NCBI RefSeq assembly: GCF_016798325.1
Contig: NZ_JAERVO010000002.1
Coordinates: 434,001 to 498,000, forward strand
DNA: 64,000 bases
Source of the DNA: Marinobacter mangrovi
GTDB lineage: Bacteria > Pseudomonadota > Gammaproteobacteria > Pseudomonadales > Oleiphilaceae
Reading direction: 5' to 3'
The first letter of the stretch is position 1, and each line of letters opens with the position of its first letter. Shown in pieces: positions 1-9,226 of the stretch. The notes under the pieces were generated by a model. It was given only the letters and a program-made list of their open reading frames with translations. It was not told the origin of the DNA and ran no database searches. A program made the translations under genes and the position numbers.

Positions 1-142
1 AATGGTTTTATCTCATTGCTCCATAGTGGCCAAGTTGCCCCGAGCTGCTTTGAAGCCTCTCTCCCCTGGCGGGCCGGAGCGTGGAGCGGCGGTTTGGAGG
101 GAGAGGGGGAGCCGACGCCCATCAAGCTCTAAATGAACACTC

Positions 143-1171
143 TCACTGGTCCTGCTGCCGATAAGCCAGCGGACTCAGCCCCGTCCAGTGCTTGAACGCC
201 CTCGAAAACGCCCCGGGCTCGGCAAACCCCAACTGCGTCGAAATCTCCGCCACACTCAGGTTCTGCCGCGTCAGCATGATCACCGCCTGATCCCGGCGCA
301 GGTTGTCCTTGATCTGCTGATAGGCACTGCCTTCGGACTTGAGCTTGCGGCTGACCGTGTAGGACGTCATGTGCAATTGCTCCGCCACCCAGTCGAGGTT
401 GGGCAGGCGCGAGTCCTCGCAGGTTTCCAGTAACCGGCGCACCCGGGTGCTGAGACTGTCGTCGTCCGCCGTCCAGATCATCAGGTCCCGCGGTGAACTC
501 AGGATGAAATCGTCCAGTTCCTCCGGTGTACGGACCACCGGCATGGTCAGGTAGTTCTTGCTGAAAAACAGGCTGTTGCGCTTGCGCTCGAAATAGCACT
601 GGCAGGGAAACACGAAGCGGTATTCGTCGAAGTGGCCCGGCAGCGGGTGTTTGAAGGTGGCGTGGCTGAGCACGATCTTGCGGCCGATCAGCCAGCCCAC
701 CAGCCGGTGCCAGACCATCAGCAGCCATTCCACCAGGAACTGGTCCGGGTCGAGTTCCGGATGATGGTGGGTCAGGCTCAGTTCCGCCTCGTCACCGTCC
801 AGGTTCAGCGAAATCTCGATGTCGTCCGAGAACAGCCGGTAGCAGCGAATGCTCTGGTGCAGCACCTCTTCCAGGTTGGCGCTGTGCACCACCAACGAAC
901 CCATCAGGTGAAAATGGCCGACCCGGCAGGGGGAGGTGGTGCGGCCCATGAACTCATCGTCCAGTTCCTTCCAGACCAGCCGGAACAGGCGGATGAACTG
1001 ATCCGTGGGGATGCGGGCGCGGGGTTCACGGACGAGGTCCGGGTCAATGCCACGGCTGCGCAGCAGGGCGTCACAGTTGCCTTTCGCCGCTTCCAATCCG
1101 CGCAGGGCGGCCCGGGCGTAATGGGGCGAGAAGGTCAGGTTGTCCATGGAGGTTGAGTCTGCCGATTTCAT
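143..1171 (-). CDS. AraC-family transcriptional regulator
   Basis: Probable DNA-binding transcription activator of the AraC/XylS type. The C-terminal 100 residues hold the double helix-turn-helix, with AEQLHMTSYTVSRKL as the first helix pair and ISTQLGFAEPGAFSRAF followed by WTGLSPLAYR as the second. The N-terminal 200 residues resemble the arabinose-binding-type sensor domain of OruR/ArgR-like regulators, beginning FSPHYARAAL. The frame is open upstream to a TTG at 1198; I prefer the ATG at 1171 (342 aa), and the ATG at 1147 is also possible since no start has a clear ribosome site. It is divergent from the acyl-CoA synthetase gene at 1285, which is its most likely target by inference. The effector is unknown. 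Confidence 0.88.
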   Translation of the reverse strand: MKSADSTSMDNLTFSPHYARAALRGLEAAKGNCDALLRSRGIDPDLVREPRARIPTDQFIRLFRLVWKELDDEFMGRTTSPCRVGHFHLMGSLVVHSANLEEVLHQSIRCYRLFSDDIEISLNLDGDEAELSLTHHHPELDPDQFLVEWLLMVWHRLVGWLIGRKIVLSHATFKHPLPGHFDEYRFVFPCQCYFERKRNSLFFSKNYLTMPVVRTPEELDDFILSSPRDLMIWTADDDSLSTRVRRLLETCEDSRLPNLDWVAEQLHMTSYTVSRKLKSEGSAYQQIKDNLRRDQAVIMLTRQNLSVAEISTQLGFAEPGAFSRAFKHWTGLSPLAYRQQDQ

Positions 1172-1192
1172 GCACGGGGCCCGCGCAAAACT

Positions 1193-1284
1193 TGTCAAGT
1201 TATCTGCCCGATCCTGTCATTCTGTTCCCATCGGGGGTTGCCTAATCTGACGTCATCAGACCAACAAGAACAAGGTGAATCAGT
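1193..1284 (+). promoter_or_regulatory. Divergent intergenic region with possible promoter for the acyl-CoA synthetase gene
   Basis: The short region between the AraC-type regulator and the acyl-CoA synthetase must hold both promoters. On the plus strand TTGTCA (1193-1198) is followed after 17 bases by TGTCAT, a weak but correctly spaced sigma70-like pair. A short palindromic TGACGTCA lies near 1249-1256 and could be an operator. Both assignments are by eye only. Confidence 0.35.
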
Positions 1285-2928
1285 ATGGATGCAACCCGCT
1301 ACGATGTGTTCGCTGAGACGTTTTCGGTGGACCCGATCTTACAGCAGTTCCGGGGCGATTATAACGACGGCCTGAACGTCTGCGAGGAAATCTGCGACCG
1401 CCACGCCGACGATCCTGATCGGGTTGGACTGCGCTACGAACGGGCCGACGGCACCTCTGGCGAAATGACCTTTGCCGAATTGCAGAAGAGGGCAGCCCGG
1501 TTTGCCGGTTTCCTCAAATCCCAGGGCATTGGCCGCGGTGATCGGGTCGCCTGCCTGTTACCCAGAACGCCGGAATTGCTGATCTGTGTGCTGGGCACCC
1601 TGCGGGCCGGTGCGGTCTACCAACCGCTGTTTACCGCCTTTGGCTCCGGGGCGATCGAATACCGTCTGGAAAAGGCACAATCGAAGCTGATCGTCACCAA
1701 CCCGGCCCAGTGGCCCAAACTGGCCGACGTGAAAGGACTGCCGAAAACCATGCTCGTCGCCGACAGTCGCGACGCGGTCGACGGCACGCCGGACGCCCTG
1801 TTCGGGGAAGAGATGGCCAAGCAGCCGGACACCTTCGAGCCGGTCAAGCTGGGCCCGGAAGAGCCTTTCCTGCAGATGTTCACCTCCGGCACCACCGGCA
1901 AGTCCAAAGGCGTGGCGGTCCCGGTCCGGGCGTTACCGGCCTTCTACATGTACATGCGCTACGCCGTGGGGTTGCGCCCGTCCGACAACTTCTGGAACGT
2001 GGCGGACCCGGGCTGGGCCTATGGCCTCTACTACGCCATCGTGGGGCCGTTGCTGCTGGGCTGTACCACCCACTTCAACGAAGCCGGGTTTACCGCGGAA
2101 AACACCTTCGAGTTCCTGCGCAAGTACCGCATCACCAACCTGGCGGCGGCGCCGACGGCGTACCGGTTGCTAAAGGCCAACGAAAACCTGCTGAAGGATT
2201 ACCCGGAAATCGACCTGCGGGTGGCCAGCAGTGCCGGAGAGCCGCTGAACCCGGAAGTCATAACGTGGGTGAAACGGGCGCTGGACTGCGTCGTCTGCGA
2301 CCACTACGGTCAGACCGAAACCGGCATGACGTCCGCCAACTTCCACGAACTGGAACACACCCATCGCGATGCCAGCATGGGCTACCAGATTCCCGGCTAC
2401 CGGCTGGTGGCGCTGGATGCCCAGGGGAATGAAGTGGCGCCGGGCGAGACCGGCGAACTGGCGGTGGATCGCGAACAATCCCCGCTGTTCTTCTTCCAGG
2501 GCTACACCTGGAACGAGAAGAACCCATTCCGTGGCAAGTATTACCTGACCGGGGATGTGGTGGTCAGCAATGGTGACGGTTCCCATTCCTACACCGGCCG
2601 GGACGACGACATCATCACGTCGGCCGGCTACCGCATCGGTCCGGCCGAAGTGGAGAGCTGCCTGCTGGAGCACGAAGCGGTGGTGGAAAGCGCCGTGGTG
2701 GGCAAACCGGACGAGAAACGCGGCGCCATCGTGAAAGCCTACGTGGTCACCCGGCCGGAATTCGACGGCGTGGACGATCTGGCCGAGCAGCTGCAGCAGC
2801 ATGTGCGCACGCGGCTGTCGACTCACTCCTACCCAAGGGAAATCGAGTTCGTCACCGAGTTGCCGAAGACCTCCAGCGGCAAGATCCAGCGCTTCCTGCT
2901 GCGCAAACAGGCCGCCGAGGAAGCGTGA
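1285..2928 (+). CDS. AMP-binding acyl-CoA synthetase (acetyl/medium-chain type)
   Basis: Adenylate-forming ligase that should activate a carboxylic acid to an acyl-CoA through an acyl-adenylate. The ATP-binding loop TSGTTGKSKG starts at T200, the DHYGQTE adenine motif lies near residue 340, the hinge follows with YLTGDVV and YRIGPAEVE, and the C-terminal catalytic lysine is K533 in KTSSGKIQR. The length of 547 aa fits the acetyl-CoA synthetase/medium-chain synthetase branch rather than FadD. The start ATG is preceded by an AAGGTGAATC ribosome site. It sits alone, divergent from an AraC regulator and followed by a terminator. The substrate cannot be read from sequence; a short or medium-chain acid is likely. 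Confidence 0.9.
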   Translation: MDATRYDVFAETFSVDPILQQFRGDYNDGLNVCEEICDRHADDPDRVGLRYERADGTSGEMTFAELQKRAARFAGFLKSQGIGRGDRVACLLPRTPELLICVLGTLRAGAVYQPLFTAFGSGAIEYRLEKAQSKLIVTNPAQWPKLADVKGLPKTMLVADSRDAVDGTPDALFGEEMAKQPDTFEPVKLGPEEPFLQMFTSGTTGKSKGVAVPVRALPAFYMYMRYAVGLRPSDNFWNVADPGWAYGLYYAIVGPLLLGCTTHFNEAGFTAENTFEFLRKYRITNLAAAPTAYRLLKANENLLKDYPEIDLRVASSAGEPLNPEVITWVKRALDCVVCDHYGQTETGMTSANFHELEHTHRDASMGYQIPGYRLVALDAQGNEVAPGETGELAVDREQSPLFFFQGYTWNEKNPFRGKYYLTGDVVVSNGDGSHSYTGRDDDIITSAGYRIGPAEVESCLLEHEAVVESAVVGKPDEKRGAIVKAYVVTRPEFDGVDDLAEQLQQHVRTRLSTHSYPREIEFVTELPKTSSGKIQRFLLRKQAAEEA

Positions 2929-2947
2929 CGGCTGCCTGATTCGTATT

Positions 2948-2980
2948 AACCCGGTACCGGCGACGAGGTGCCGGGTTTTA
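2948..2980. terminator. Bidirectional hairpin terminator between convergent genes
   Basis: An 11-base stem (2948-2958 with 2967-2977, one G-U type mismatch) encloses an 8-base loop and is followed on the plus strand by TTTTAAT. It separates the acyl-CoA synthetase gene from the convergent ankyrin gene, whose stop codon it abuts. Confidence 0.7.
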
Positions 2981-3511
2981 ATCCGCTTCCAGCCATCTTA
3001 TGACATCCCCCGCCTCCATGGCTTTGGCCAGGGACAAGGCGGTATTGCCTTCGGCGTCGACCGCGTCCCGGTCGGCGCCCGCTTCGAGTAGACGCTCGAC
3101 CATCTCTGCATTGTTGAACATCGCTGCGTACATCAACGGTGTCTTGGCACCTTCGGGCCGGCTATCCACGCCGGCCCCTTTTTCCAGCAGCAAGTTCACG
3201 ATCGCCATCTCTCCCTTGAAGACGACGCCGGCCAGCGGGGTCTGCAGACGGTCATTGGGTAGGTCAGGATCGGCGCCTTTCTCCAAGAGCAGACGCGTGG
3301 TTTCCAGGTGGCCGTGATAGCTGGCCAGCATCAGCAGACTGTCGCCACTGCTGGTCCGGATGTCCGGCGGCACCCCGGCATCCAGCAGCGGCGCGAGCAT
3401 CTGGGTGCCGCCATTGCGGGCCAGGTCGAAAATGCCTTCGGCAAACGCGATGGCGTCTTCGTCCAGCTCATTGCTGGGCTGTTGCGGCTGACCGGGTTGG
3501 TCGTTGCTCAT
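2978..3511 (-). CDS. Ankyrin-repeat protein
   Basis: Small cytoplasmic protein of 177 aa built mostly of ankyrin repeats. At least four consecutive 33-residue units are visible, with the consensus pieces GDSLLMLASYHGHLETTRLL, LQTPLAGVVFKGEMAIVNLL, AKTPLMYAAMFNNAEMVERLL-type and GNTALSLAKAMEAGDVIRWL. There is no signal peptide or membrane segment. Bacterial ankyrin proteins of this size act as protein-binding scaffolds and are often found near oxidative stress genes; here the upstream neighbour on the same strand is a UbiB-like kinase gene. The partner and function are unknown. The ATG is preceded by AGGAG at a good distance. Confidence 0.85.
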   Translation of the reverse strand: MSNDQPGQPQQPSNELDEDAIAFAEGIFDLARNGGTQMLAPLLDAGVPPDIRTSSGDSLLMLASYHGHLETTRLLLEKGADPDLPNDRLQTPLAGVVFKGEMAIVNLLLEKGAGVDSRPEGAKTPLMYAAMFNNAEMVERLLEAGADRDAVDAEGNTALSLAKAMEAGDVIRWLEAD

Positions 3512-3601
3512 GGAAAACTCCTGCTCGGGTATCGGTTTAGGGGACCGATTGTCCCGCTTGAAGCGCGGCTTGCCAAGCGGTGTGAGCGTGGCTGGCGTTT
3601 C

Positions 3602-4942
3602 CTAACCGCTTTCCGTCGCCGAGCGGGCTTTACGGCGCTTGGGGTGAAGATAGGCTTCCAACTCGGGCCGGAACGCCGCCTGAACCCCGAGCCGCTTCAT
3701 CATCCAGTAATGGCCGGCAATCATCCGGTCGATGAAGATGCTTTCCACCGGCGGCTTGAAGTAGTCCAGGTACTTGAAAACCGTCGTGGTCTTGGCGGCG
3801 ACGTCCTTGTGGATTTCGGATTGGGCGAAATCGTAAGGGGCGTTGGTGTCGAAAGGCTTGATCAGGATATCCCGCCACATGGCGTAGTAGTCTTCGTCCA
3901 CCGCCGGCTGGCTCCCGACGCGGGCGCCCAGGTCGATCAGGTGGCGGTCGAGGGCTTCGTAATCTTCGTTCAGGGCCGCAATCAAGGCCTTGCGATAGGC
4001 CTCGACGATGGCCGGCTTGAGCTTCTTGACGCAGCCGAAGTCGTACATGATCAGCGTGCCGTCCGGGCGGAAGGCGAAGTTGCCGGCATGCGGGTCGCCG
4101 TGGATGGCGTGGAAGCGGAACAACTGGTCCGCCATGGTGTGGAAGATGCGGGTGCCGATCTCATTGAGGGTGGCCTGGTCGTAGCGGTCGGCCGTGACTT
4201 CGCTGATGTGGTCGCCTTCCACCAGTTCGAGGGTCAGGATGCGGCGCGTTGAATGGCTGTCGATGACCGCCGGAATGATGACTTTGGCATCGTCGGCGTG
4301 GAATTCCCGGAACTGGCGCAGGTTGCGGGCCTCGTTCTCGTAATCCAGTTCTTCCTGCAAACGCTCACGGATCTCGCCGAAGAGCTGGTCCACGCTCTCT
4401 TTTGGCATCTTGAGCAATCCGCCGAGGCGCAGGGCCGTGCGCAGCTGGCGCAGGTCGGAATCGCAGGATTCGTCCACGCCGGGGTACTGAACCTTGACGA
4501 TCACGTCCTCGCCGGACTGCAGCCGGGCCCGGTGCACCTGGCCAATCGAGGCGGCGGCGTAAGGTGTTTCCTGCAGGTATTCGAAGGCTTCGCCGATGGT
4601 TTTGCCCAGTTCGCTCTCGATCTGCTCGACGATGACCTCGAACGGCATCGGGGGCGCTTCTTTCTGCAGCTTCTGCAGGGCGTCGGAAAACTCCTTGGGC
4701 AGGAAATCCTGGGTCTGGGAGGCAATCTGGCCGACCTTCATGACGGCACCCTTGAGCTCGCCCAGGGTGTCGGCGATCTGGCCCGCCATGCGGGTGTAGT
4801 GTTCGCTGCGGGCTGCTTCGTCGTCTTCGCGGCCAAACAGGCGGCGCGCTCGTTGGCCGGCGTATTGGCCGGCGACGGACGCGGTCATCCCGGCGAGCTT
4901 CACGAAACGTCCGCGGCGTGTGGTGACTGGTTTCCTGGCCAT
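3602..4942 (-). CDS. ABC1/UbiB-family atypical kinase (AarF-like)
   Basis: Member of the ABC1/ADCK/UbiB atypical kinase family, 446 aa. The family signatures are all visible: KxGQ (MKVGQIASQ, about residue 68), the alanine-rich nucleotide loop AAASIGQVHRA, catalytic HGDPHAGNF and metal-binding YDFGCVKKL. There is no C-terminal pair of membrane helices as in UbiB of the ubiquinone operon, so it is a shorter paralogue related to yeast Coq8/plant ABC1K. Members support ubiquinone synthesis or lipid homeostasis; which applies here is not decided by the context. It lies upstream of the ankyrin gene, about 90 bases apart, probably cotranscribed. Confidence 0.85.
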   Translation of the reverse strand: MARKPVTTRRGRFVKLAGMTASVAGQYAGQRARRLFGREDDEAARSEHYTRMAGQIADTLGELKGAVMKVGQIASQTQDFLPKEFSDALQKLQKEAPPMPFEVIVEQIESELGKTIGEAFEYLQETPYAAASIGQVHRARLQSGEDVIVKVQYPGVDESCDSDLRQLRTALRLGGLLKMPKESVDQLFGEIRERLQEELDYENEARNLRQFREFHADDAKVIIPAVIDSHSTRRILTLELVEGDHISEVTADRYDQATLNEIGTRIFHTMADQLFRFHAIHGDPHAGNFAFRPDGTLIMYDFGCVKKLKPAIVEAYRKALIAALNEDYEALDRHLIDLGARVGSQPAVDEDYYAMWRDILIKPFDTNAPYDFAQSEIHKDVAAKTTTVFKYLDYFKPPVESIFIDRMIAGHYWMMKRLGVQAAFRPELEAYLHPKRRKARSATESG

Positions 4943-5035
4943 GAGTCTCTGCGCGCTCCCTTTGTCGACCGCTTTGCTGCCGCGGTCACCCGTTGAACAA
5001 TACGACTGCCGGGGAACCTGAGTCTAACGCGGCCG

Positions 5036-5058
5036 GCAGGCCCCGGCGAAGGGCCTGC
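5036..5058. other. GC-rich stem-loop downstream of the FAH-family gene
   Basis: Eight-base perfect arms GCAGGCCC and GGGCCTGC with a 7-base loop lie 30 bases past the stop codon of the minus-strand fumarylacetoacetase-family gene. There is no U-run, so it may be a weak or Rho-assisted terminator or an mRNA end stabiliser. Confidence 0.35.
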
Positions 5059-5088
5059 ATCACATGGGTGAAGTGTCGCGGGCGTGCT

Positions 5089-5754
5089 TCAGACGACCTT
5101 GGTGTCCACCATCATGCTCTCGCCCAGCGCCAGACTGAGCTTCTGGCCGGGGTAGAGCGGGCCAACGCCTTCCGGCGTGCCGGTCAGGATAACGTCACCG
5201 GGCATCAGGGTGAAATGCTCGCTCATGTGGGCGATCAGCGGCACGATCGGGAATAGCATGTCGGCGGTGGTACCGGTCTGCTGGCGATGATCGTCGATGT
5301 CCAGGGTAAAGCGGATCGGTTCGCCGTGGTCCACGGCGTCGGCCGGAACGAACGGCGACAGGGGGCAGGCGCCGTCGAACGCTTTGGCGCGTTCCCAGGG
5401 CTGGCCTTTCGCCTTGAGTTGGCTTTGGACATCGCGCAGGGTCAGATCCAGTGCCAGGCCATAGCCGACAATGGCATCGCGGACGTCGGCTTCGGTGGCG
5501 TTCGTCAGGGGCTTGTCGATCAGGACCGCCAGCTCGGTTTCGAAATGCACGTCGCCCCGGCCTTGCGGCAGGCGCACGGGCTGCTCCAGGGCGGTGGCCG
5601 CGGTGGCCGGTTTCATGAACAGCAGGGGGGTATCAGGGACCGGATTGTTCAGTTCCCTGGCGTGGGCGGCGTAGTTGCGGCCGACGCAAACGATCTTGCC
5701 CAGGGGCAGTTCAATCGGGTTACCGGTGTGCCAGAGATGCTGGTAGGGATGCAT
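5089..5754 (-). CDS. Fumarylacetoacetate hydrolase family protein (acylpyruvase-like)
   Basis: Compact 221-aa enzyme of the FAH superfamily, YcgM/FAHD1 branch, which hydrolyses or decarboxylates short beta-diketo acids such as acylpyruvates. The fold signatures run through the whole chain: VCVGRNYAAHARE near the N-terminus, metal-binding region VHFETELAVLI with the acidic residues, and the C-terminal TGTPEGVGPL. I chose the ATG at 5754 (MHPYQHLW); the open frame extends 15 codons upstream but the extension is not family-like. It follows apt on the same strand with a 74-base gap, so it may be the last gene of the purine transport group, though the chemistry is unrelated. Confidence 0.87.
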   Translation of the reverse strand: MHPYQHLWHTGNPIELPLGKIVCVGRNYAAHARELNNPVPDTPLLFMKPATAATALEQPVRLPQGRGDVHFETELAVLIDKPLTNATEADVRDAIVGYGLALDLTLRDVQSQLKAKGQPWERAKAFDGACPLSPFVPADAVDHGEPIRFTLDIDDHRQQTGTTADMLFPIVPLIAHMSEHFTLMPGDVILTGTPEGVGPLYPGQKLSLALGESMMVDTKVV

Positions 5755-5828
5755 GGCAGTGCTGTCCTTCAAACACAATGGAGGACAGCACAGTGCCACT
5801 ACCGGGAATGGGAATCAATTGTCTGAAA

Positions 5829-6371
5829 TCAATCTCCGGCGAATTCGCAGACGGTGTAGACCTGCAGTCCCTCGTCGCGCAATTTGGTCGAGCCGCCCAG
5901 GTCCGGCAGATCGATCATCGCCGCCGCTTCGAAGATCTCGGCGCCAATGCGTCGGATCAGGCGGGCTGCGGCCAGCATGGTACCGCCGGTGGCGATCAGG
6001 TCGTCGACCAGTACGACCTTGTCGCCCGGATTGAACGCGTCCTTGTGGATCTCCACAGACGCCGTGCCGTACTCCAGCTCGTAATCTTCCACCAGCGTAT
6101 CGAACGGCAGTTTGCCCTTCTTGCGCACCAATACCAGGCTGGCGTTGAGCTCGTAGGCGAGGGCGGAACCGATGATGAAGCCGCGGGCGTCCACGGCAGC
6201 AATCGCGTCGATGTCCTGGCTGTGATAGCGGTGGACAAAGGCGTCGATCAGCTTGCGGAATGCCGTGCGATCCTGCAGCACCGTGGTGATATCACGGAAC
6301 TGGACGCCGGGCTTGGGCCAGTCCGGTACGGTGCGGATCGCCTGTTTGATGCTTTCGGAAAAATAATCCAT
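5829..6371 (-). CDS. apt: Adenine phosphoribosyltransferase
   Basis: Purine salvage enzyme making AMP from adenine and PRPP in the cytoplasm. The PRPP-binding motif [13 protein letters not shown] is near residue 118-130, preceded by the Apt-type [13 protein letters not shown] and the N-terminal [15 protein letters not shown]. At 180 aa it has the usual length. It lies 49 bases downstream of an NCS2-type purine permease gene on the same strand, which makes a salvage pair of uptake and phosphoribosylation. Confidence 0.96.
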   Translation of the reverse strand: MDYFSESIKQAIRTVPDWPKPGVQFRDITTVLQDRTAFRKLIDAFVHRYHSQDIDAIAAVDARGFIIGSALAYELNASLVLVRKKGKLPFDTLVEDYELEYGTASVEIHKDAFNPGDKVVLVDDLIATGGTMLAAARLIRRIGAEIFEAAAMIDLPDLGGSTKLRDEGLQVYTVCEFAGD

Positions 6372-6420
6372 GGGATTGCCTTTTGGGGCGAGCGCCGGAA
6401 ACCTCCGGCGCCCGCCTTGC

Positions 6421-7716
6421 TTAACCGTTCAGGAAGATGAATTTAAAGATGAACACCAGGGCGATGATCACAACGCTGGCGTTGAGATGCGACCAGCGGC
6501 CGCTCAGGATCTTCAGCAGGGCATAAGTGATAAAGCCCATGGCGATGCCGTTGGCGATGGAGAAGGTCAGCGGCATCATCAGCGCCGTGACTACGGCCGG
6601 CGCGGCGTCGGTCACGTCGTCCCAGTCGATCAGCTTGAGACCGCTGGTCATTAGTACCGCCACATAGAGAAGGGCCGGTGCGGTGGCGTAGGGAGGAATA
6701 ATGCTGGCGATCGGCGACAGCAGCAGGCAGGCCAGGAACAGCAGCGCCACAACCACAGCCGTTAGACCCGTGCGACCGCCGGCGGTTATGCCCGCGGTGG
6801 ATTCGATGTAGCTGGTGGTGGTCGAGGTACCCAGGGCGGCGCCGGACATGGTGGCGATGGAGTCGGACATCAGTGCCCGGCCCAGGCGCGGTAGTTTGCC
6901 GTCCTTGTCCAGCAGGCCGCCACGCTGTGCAGCGCCAATCAGCGTGCCGGACGTGTCGAACAGATCCACGAACAGGAACGCGAAGACGATGCTGACCAGC
7001 CCCACATTGAGGGCGCCGGCAATATCGAGCTGTCCCAGCGTCGGCGTGATGCTGGGCGGTGCCGAGACAAAGCCGTCGTATTCCACCTGACCGAGGACCA
7101 TGGCCGCCACAGTCACGGCGATGATGCCGATCATGACCGCGCCGGTGACCTGGCGGTAGGACAGGGCGCAGATCAGCAGGAAGCCGGCGAAGAACAGCAG
7201 GCTGTGCAGGCTTTCCAGGTCGCCCAGCCCGACCAGCGTGGCCGGATTATCGACGACGATCCCGGCATTCTTGAAGGCGATCAGCGCCAGGAAGAAGCCG
7301 ATACCGGCGGAAATGCCGAAGCGCAGCGACATCGGGATGCTGTTGATGATCCATTCCCGGATGCGGAACACGCTCAGCAGGAAGAAGATGAAGCCGGACA
7401 GGAACACCGCACCCAGCGCCACCTGCCAGCTGTAGCCCATGCTGCCGACGACGGTGAACGAGAAGAACGCGTTCAGGCCCATACCCGGCGCCAGTGCGAT
7501 CGGGTAGTTCGCCCAGAGCCCCATGATGAGCGTGCCGATGGCGGCCGCAAGACAGGTGGCGACGAACACCGCCCCGAAATCCATGCCCGTCGCGGACAGG
7601 ATGCTGGGGTTAACGACAATGATGTAGGCCATCGTCAGGAAGGTGGTCACACCGGCGATAACCTCACGACGCACGTCAGTGCCATGGGCCTTGAGCTGGA
7701 ACAGTTTTTCGAGCAT
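6421..7716 (-). CDS. NCS2-family purine permease (AzgA-like guanine/hypoxanthine type)
   Basis: Inner-membrane nucleobase:cation symporter of 431 aa, COG2252/AzgA branch. It has the expected 12-14 hydrophobic segments and the branch motifs [19 protein letters not shown] at the N-terminus, [12 protein letters not shown] near residue 75 and [17 protein letters not shown] in the middle. AzgA relatives import adenine, guanine or hypoxanthine by proton symport. Its position directly upstream of apt supports adenine or hypoxanthine as substrate, but the exact specificity is an inference. Confidence 0.93.
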   Translation of the reverse strand: MLEKLFQLKAHGTDVRREVIAGVTTFLTMAYIIVVNPSILSATGMDFGAVFVATCLAAAIGTLIMGLWANYPIALAPGMGLNAFFSFTVVGSMGYSWQVALGAVFLSGFIFFLLSVFRIREWIINSIPMSLRFGISAGIGFFLALIAFKNAGIVVDNPATLVGLGDLESLHSLLFFAGFLLICALSYRQVTGAVMIGIIAVTVAAMVLGQVEYDGFVSAPPSITPTLGQLDIAGALNVGLVSIVFAFLFVDLFDTSGTLIGAAQRGGLLDKDGKLPRLGRALMSDSIATMSGAALGTSTTTSYIESTAGITAGGRTGLTAVVVALLFLACLLLSPIASIIPPYATAPALLYVAVLMTSGLKLIDWDDVTDAAPAVVTALMMPLTFSIANGIAMGFITYALLKILSGRWSHLNASVVIIALVFIFKFIFLNG

Positions 7717-7843
7717 GGGTCAGCCTTGGAATGATGAATAAATCGGTTGTTTTCTGTCCCTGAGGGTCACTGGATCAGGACGTCCCGGCCCTGGAAAACC
7801 GCGCATCTTAGCGGTCGTTTCTGTGTTCGCCAAATCTCCCACG

Positions 7844-8470
7844 TCATTCGTCGCCTTGGGCATCGCGTTGGAGACGGATATCGAAATGCACGGCCAGCAG
7901 GCGTATCGCCACGATAAACAGCAGGCCGAGAGCCAATGCAAACGTTTCGTTATCCAGTGCCCATCGGCACACGAAGTATAGCCAGCATCCCGCGTATGAA
8001 ATGGAGGCGTAGAGCTGGTCCTTGCGAAAAATGAAGGGCACCTGGTTGCACAGGTTGTCGCGCAGGGCGCCGCCGAAGGTGCCGGTGATGACGCCGAGCA
8101 GCGAGGCAATGAACCAGGAATGGCCAAGATCGAGCGAAAACTGGGCGCCCAGAAGGGAAAAAACACCGAGGCCAATGGCATCCGGAAGCACAATATGGGA
8201 CTCGCGGAGCCGGTAGAGGGGGCGGCAAAGCGTGAACAGAATTGCCATGGCGAGGATCAGGAGGGGCATTTCCTCGTGGCGGATCCAGTAGACCGGATGG
8301 TTACCGAGAATAATGTCTCGCAGCGTGCCGCCACCGAGTGCGGTGATAAAGGCGATGGTAAAGACACCGACCGGATCCATATTGGCCTTGCGGGCGGCGA
8401 TCATTCCGGACAATGCGAAGGCAACGATGCCGATGATTTCAAGCCAATAGATAAAATCGGGCGAATTCAT
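7844..8470 (-). CDS. TRIC/YicG-family inner membrane protein (UPF0126)
   Basis: Integral membrane protein of 208 aa with six or seven hydrophobic segments arranged as two inverted halves, each carrying the conserved loop: GGGTLRDIILG in the first half and GGALRDNL in the second. This is the hallmark of the UPF0126 family, the prokaryotic homologues of trimeric intracellular cation (TRIC) channels, which conduct monovalent cations; glycine transport has also been proposed for some members. It stands alone between the purine permease and the BLUF gene. Confidence 0.9.
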   Translation of the reverse strand: MNSPDFIYWLEIIGIVAFALSGMIAARKANMDPVGVFTIAFITALGGGTLRDIILGNHPVYWIRHEEMPLLILAMAILFTLCRPLYRLRESHIVLPDAIGLGVFSLLGAQFSLDLGHSWFIASLLGVITGTFGGALRDNLCNQVPFIFRKDQLYASISYAGCWLYFVCRWALDNETFALALGLLFIVAIRLLAVHFDIRLQRDAQGDE

Positions 8471-8683
8471 ATCAATAGCCGGTCAATGAGGCCGTAAAAC
8501 GCGGCAGACTCGTTCGGGTTGTTCATCGAATGATCAGAAGGGCGCGCAGGATACCGGAAAAGCGGTGTTGCTTCATCCCGTTTGGGTAGCCGTTTTCCGC
8601 AATCATGTGATCCAAATCCCGTAGACGCCTGTAAAAATTCAGGTTAATGATTTTTCGATCCAACCTGATGCAGGAGTTCAGGC

Positions 8684-9226
8684 ATGGCATTGATCCGTCT
8701 GGCCTACGCCAGCAGGGCCAACTTTAATCCGCGTCCGGAAAACAAGGGTGTGGAGCCTCACGTGGCGCGTATTCTGATGAGTTCCCGCCGGAATAACCCC
8801 AAGCAGGGCCTGGTGGGTGGGCTCTATTTTGGCGACGGCTTCTTTTTCCAGTGCCTGGAAGGGGAATCGGAAGCGGTTCATGACCTGTTCAACCGCCTGC
8901 GGGATGACGAGCGCCATCGAGACGTGACGCTGCTTCTGGAAGAGCCGATCCAGAAGCGTTCGTTCCCGGACTGGTCCATGAAATACGTGCCGATTGAAGC
9001 GGATGTGAAGGCACTGCTGCGGGATTCGGGAATGGAACGATTCAACCCGTTCGTCTTCGACGGTACCCTGACACAGGCGATGATCAATTGCCTGCGTCGA
9101 GGCCCTGAGGGCTTTGATGGCACGGCGAAACGCGGAAATCAGGACCGCTTTGAAAAGGCCGCCCTGCTCATTGCCGGTGCCGTCGTCATCATCGGACTGG
9201 TCGCGGTCGGCACTATCCTGTTTTAA
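8684..9226 (+). CDS. BLUF-domain blue-light sensor with C-terminal membrane anchor
   Basis: Short BLUF (FAD-based blue-light sensing) protein of 180 aa. The photochemical residues are all present: Y8 in LAYAS, N38 in SSRRNN, Q56 in FFFQCLEG, and W97 with M99 in FPDWSMKY; R77/H78 fits the conserved DxRH. The domain occupies residues 1-105. No output enzyme follows; instead a 45-residue linker leads to a final hydrophobic stretch (about residues 158-180, AALLIAGAVVIIGLVAV) that ends the protein, a likely tail anchor. AGGAG lies 7 bases upstream of the ATG. It overlaps the convergent YjdF-like gene by 14 bases. Output partner unknown. Confidence 0.9.
   Translation: MALIRLAYASRANFNPRPENKGVEPHVARILMSSRRNNPKQGLVGGLYFGDGFFFQCLEGESEAVHDLFNRLRDDERHRDVTLLLEEPIQKRSFPDWSMKYVPIEADVKALLRDSGMERFNPFVFDGTLTQAMINCLRRGPEGFDGTAKRGNQDRFEKAALLIAGAVVIIGLVAVGTILF

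Noticed and set aside
1-142. Possible gene running in from the left edge
   Set aside because: No frame with recognisable sequence; only an imperfect purine/pyrimidine inverted repeat (about 58-113) that lacks a U-run.
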